The translations under genes were made by a program, and so were the position numbers. This document shows positions 6,008 through 7,239 of a stretch of 7,239 bases of DNA, piece by piece; within the stretch, counting starts at the first letter, position 1; each line of letters starts with the position of its first letter. The notes under the pieces are model-generated. The model ran no database searches and was not told where the DNA came from. It was given only the letters and a program-made list of their open reading frames with translations. Origin of the DNA: an uncultured Lachnospiraceae bacterium (GTDB lineage: Bacteria; Bacillota; Clostridia; Lachnospirales; Lachnospiraceae); the NCBI GenBank assembly GCA_900546495.1, contig URDN01000069.1:1-7239 (forward strand), in the 5' to 3' direction.

Positions 6008-6808
6008 TTAAAAATGTATCTCCTCTGCCAGCTTCTGCATCTGATAATCTGCATCTGCCATAATGTCCGCACATTTTTTCAGACGCGCATGCATCTCCGG
6101 TGTGATAACTTTGTCCTTTTTGTAACGAATCTGGTGTTCCGTACTTGCCCAGAAATTCATCGCAATGGTTCGCAGCTGTACTTCCACCGGAACCTGTCGC
6201 ATACCATCGGAAAAGAACACATTAATCTTGACGATCAGATGCAGACTGCGATAACCGTTTTTCTTCGGCTCCCGAATATAATCCTTTACCTGTATCAGTT
6301 CCACATCGGTCTGGCTCAGCAGCATCCGCGCCACCTCATATACGTCTGTAATAAATGGACAGATCACACGAATTCCCGCAATATCATAAATATTGTTTGT
6401 CAGGCAGCTTAATGTCATCGGCAGACCTTTTCGCTCCATCTTCTTTGCAATACTCTCTGCTGATTTGATACGGCTTTTGATATTTTCAATGGGATTTCGA
6501 TCGTTACTCTGCTCAAACTCACGGTTTAAAATCTGCAGTTTCGTTGTCAGCTGACGAATGCCTGCCTCGTAGATCAACATCATCTGTTTGTACTGTTTTG
6601 CAAGATCTAACTGATCTGCCGCCAGTGGCAGATAACTTGCCGCTTCTTCCGCGCCTGCCTCATCTTGTTGCTCCGAGTGGTCTGTCAAATCTGCTTCCAT
6701 CATCTTTGCTTTGCTTGTTGTGTCCTTATTTGTATTTTTATCTGTTTCTTTATTTACAGTTTTTTCTGTATCTGCTTCTTTATCTGTTACTTTCACTTTC
6801 TCATCCAT
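6008..6808 (-). CDS. relQ: RelQ-type small alarmone synthetase ((p)ppGpp synthetase)
   Basis: The enzyme transfers pyrophosphate from ATP to GDP or GTP to make the alarmone (p)ppGpp in the cytoplasm. Residues about 70-266 form a RelA/SpoT-type synthetase domain: IKSRIKSAESIAKKMERKG (110-128), YDIAGIRVICPF (141-152, metal-binding Asp142), the substrate loop DYIREPKKNGYRSLH (176-190, Tyr186) and VEVQLRTIAMNFWASTEHQIRYK (208-230, catalytic Glu209). There is no HD hydrolase domain, TGS or ACT, so it should only synthesise. Residues 1-60 are an unusual low-complexity Lys/Asp/Thr/Glu tail with repeats of TDK and ETDK types; typical RelQ proteins are about 210-230 residues and lack it. AAGGAG at 6821-6826 fits the ATG at 6808, so the tail is probably translated. 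Met36/Met37 would be alternative starts but I see no better site there. Basal stress signalling is the usual role. Confidence 0.92.
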   Translation of the reverse strand: MDEKVKVTDKEADTEKTVNKETDKNTNKDTTSKAKMMEADLTDHSEQQDEAGAEEAASYLPLAADQLDLAKQYKQMMLIYEAGIRQLTTKLQILNREFEQSNDRNPIENIKSRIKSAESIAKKMERKGLPMTLSCLTNNIYDIAGIRVICPFITDVYEVARMLLSQTDVELIQVKDYIREPKKNGYRSLHLIVKINVFFSDGMRQVPVEVQLRTIAMNFWASTEHQIRYKKDKVITPEMHARLKKCADIMADADYQMQKLAEEIHF

Positions 6809-6820
6809 TTCTGAATAATT

Positions 6821-6826
6821 CTCCTT
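6821..6826 (-). promoter_or_regulatory. Strong Shine-Dalgarno sequence of relQ
   Basis: The minus strand reads AAGGAG, 12 bases before the ATG at 6808. It is the best ribosome-binding sequence in the window, though the spacing is slightly long. It supports the long start and hence the repetitive N-terminal tail. Confidence 0.7.
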
Positions 6827-6861
6827 ATCTTCGTAATCCCCATATCTATTATGGTAATTGT

Positions 6862-6890
6862 ATCATATACCCTTGTTTTTTCCATGAAAA
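6862..6890 (-). promoter_or_regulatory. Probable relQ promoter
   Basis: The minus strand shows TTTTCA (complement of 6885-6890) and TATGAT (complement of 6862-6867) at 17-bp spacing, matching the -35 and -10 consensus at four and five of six bases. The start site would be near 6855, leaving a leader of about 46 bases. The -35 box lies inside the inverted repeat at 6875-6893. Confidence 0.45.
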
Positions 6891-6893
6891 AAC
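6875..6893. repeat. Inverted repeat over the relQ -35 region, possible operator
   Basis: GTTTTTTC (6875-6882) and GAAAAAAC (6886-6893) are exact 8-bp inverted arms around CAT. The site covers the proposed -35 box of relQ, where a bound repressor would block RNA polymerase. The arms are mostly A/T runs, so chance or intrinsic curvature is also possible. No factor is assigned. Confidence 0.35.
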
Positions 6894-6979
6894 TCTAAAA
6901 ACTTTCTAAAACACAGATACATAATCATCTTTTTGCATCCGAAAAAAACACAGATTCCTTTATATTAACCTTCACAAAA

Positions 6980-7011
6980 TTGAAGTGGGGGAATGCTTAT
7001 TCTTCGTTCAA
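6980..7011 (+). repeat. Copy B of the 32-bp direct repeat
   Basis: The block matches copy A (20-51) at 30 of 32 positions in the same orientation, with TTGAA/TTCAA ends and the inner GAAT-GCTT-ATTC hairpin. The upstream stem of copy A is not present, so the copies are homologous only over this core and perhaps a few bases downstream. AACCC (7011-7015) and GGGTT (7027-7031) just beyond form a further small inverted repeat. No transposase or integrase gene adjoins it, so this looks like a solo element end or relic. Confidence 0.6.
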
Positions 7012-7207
7012 ACCCTTGATTTTACTGGGTTCTTACACTCTGATCTTGGTCTACTACACCATTTTTACACCATTTCGCCCATAAGTGCCATACCTGATAA
7101 TTTCATGCGGTAAATTTCTTTGACGATACCTTCCGCATATACATCTATCACCAGTTTGTTTTAATGTACAACTATAAAACATTTTTCTTTAGTCGACTGA
7201 TATGTAA

Positions 7208-7239
7208 GAAGAACACTGACTGCAAAATCAGTGTCCTTC
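7208..7239. terminator. Terminator-like hairpin at the right window edge
   Basis: GAAGAACACTGA (7208-7219) and TCAGTGTCCTTC (7228-7239) pair over 12 positions with one mismatch around an 8-base loop. On the minus strand the arm is followed by only a loose T-rich stretch. On the plus strand the window ends before any T-tract can be seen. It probably ends a gene lying to the right, transcribed leftward, or a transcript coming from the left. Confidence 0.45.

Larger units (their letters stand above)
6809..7239. other. 431-bp region without a convincing gene
   Basis: Apart from the relQ leader and promoter, the inverted repeat, repeat copy B and the edge hairpin, this stretch holds no gene I can support. 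A tandem ACACCATTT pair (7056-7064 and 7067-7075) and several short open frames of 30-45 codons occur. None has a good ribosome-binding site or a recognisable family. Together with the solo repeat, this suggests decayed mobile-element or intergenic DNA. Confidence 0.6.

Noticed and set aside
6008..6808. A bifunctional Rel/SpoT enzyme.
   Set aside because: The HD hydrolase, TGS and ACT regions are missing; only the synthetase domain is present.
7054..7182. A 42-residue minus-strand frame rich in Arg and Cys, ending GRNGVKMV.
   Set aside because: There is no clear ribosome-binding site or family match, and a frame of this length arises easily by chance. It may be a relic of a mobile-element gene, but this cannot be supported here.
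1..7239. CRISPR arrays, tRNA, rRNA, toxin-antitoxin pairs or a defence system.
   Set aside because: No regularly spaced repeats, no tRNA-like or rRNA sequence, and no recognisable toxin or defence domains were seen.

Overview
The window looks like chromosomal DNA of an anaerobic Firmicute of class Clostridia, most likely Lachnospiraceae. This rests on protein style (a 7TMR-DISM sensor joined to HD-GYP and GGDEF domains, a RelQ-type alarmone synthetase, an RlmD-type methyltransferase), moderate to low GC with AT-rich spacers, and strong purine-rich Shine-Dalgarno sequences. This is inference from the sequence; no database was consulted.

Layout. Positions 1-144 hold a short repeat with stem-loop potential and a perfect 9-bp-arm palindrome just before fdhD. 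fdhD (145-966, +) encodes the sulfurtransferase that matures molybdenum/tungsten formate dehydrogenase. It converges on a four-gene minus-strand series, with a bidirectional terminator-like hairpin between them (1092-1130). Read in the direction of transcription the series is relQ (6808-6008), an rlmD-like gene (5851-4625), a 948-residue membrane c-di-GMP protein (4503-1657) and an Rrf2 regulator (1590-1150). Spacers of 66-156 bp, each with possible promoter elements, suggest several transcription units rather than one tight operon. The best promoter is at 5962-5990, before the rlmD-like gene. The 431 bp right of relQ hold no convincing gene. They contain the probable relQ promoter with an inverted repeat over its -35 box, a second copy of the left-edge repeat, and a terminator-like hairpin at the window end.

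How the genes relate. Two nucleotide second messengers meet here: (p)ppGpp (RelQ) and c-di-GMP (HD-GYP/GGDEF). The rRNA methyltransferase and FdhD link to translation and to anaerobic formate metabolism. Nothing shows that the genes form one system, and most are probably ordinary housekeeping and signalling genes.

Most interesting points. (1) The C-terminal end of the 948-residue protein reads as a second, degenerate GGDEF domain. It keeps an RxxD inhibitory-site motif at the exact PleD-type spacing but has lost the GGDEF signature, while the intact GGDEF domain before it lacks the I-site. (2) A 32-bp direct repeat (30/32 identical) brackets the whole locus about 7 kb apart. It may be the right end of an IS200/IS605-type element, or a relic of some other mobile element.
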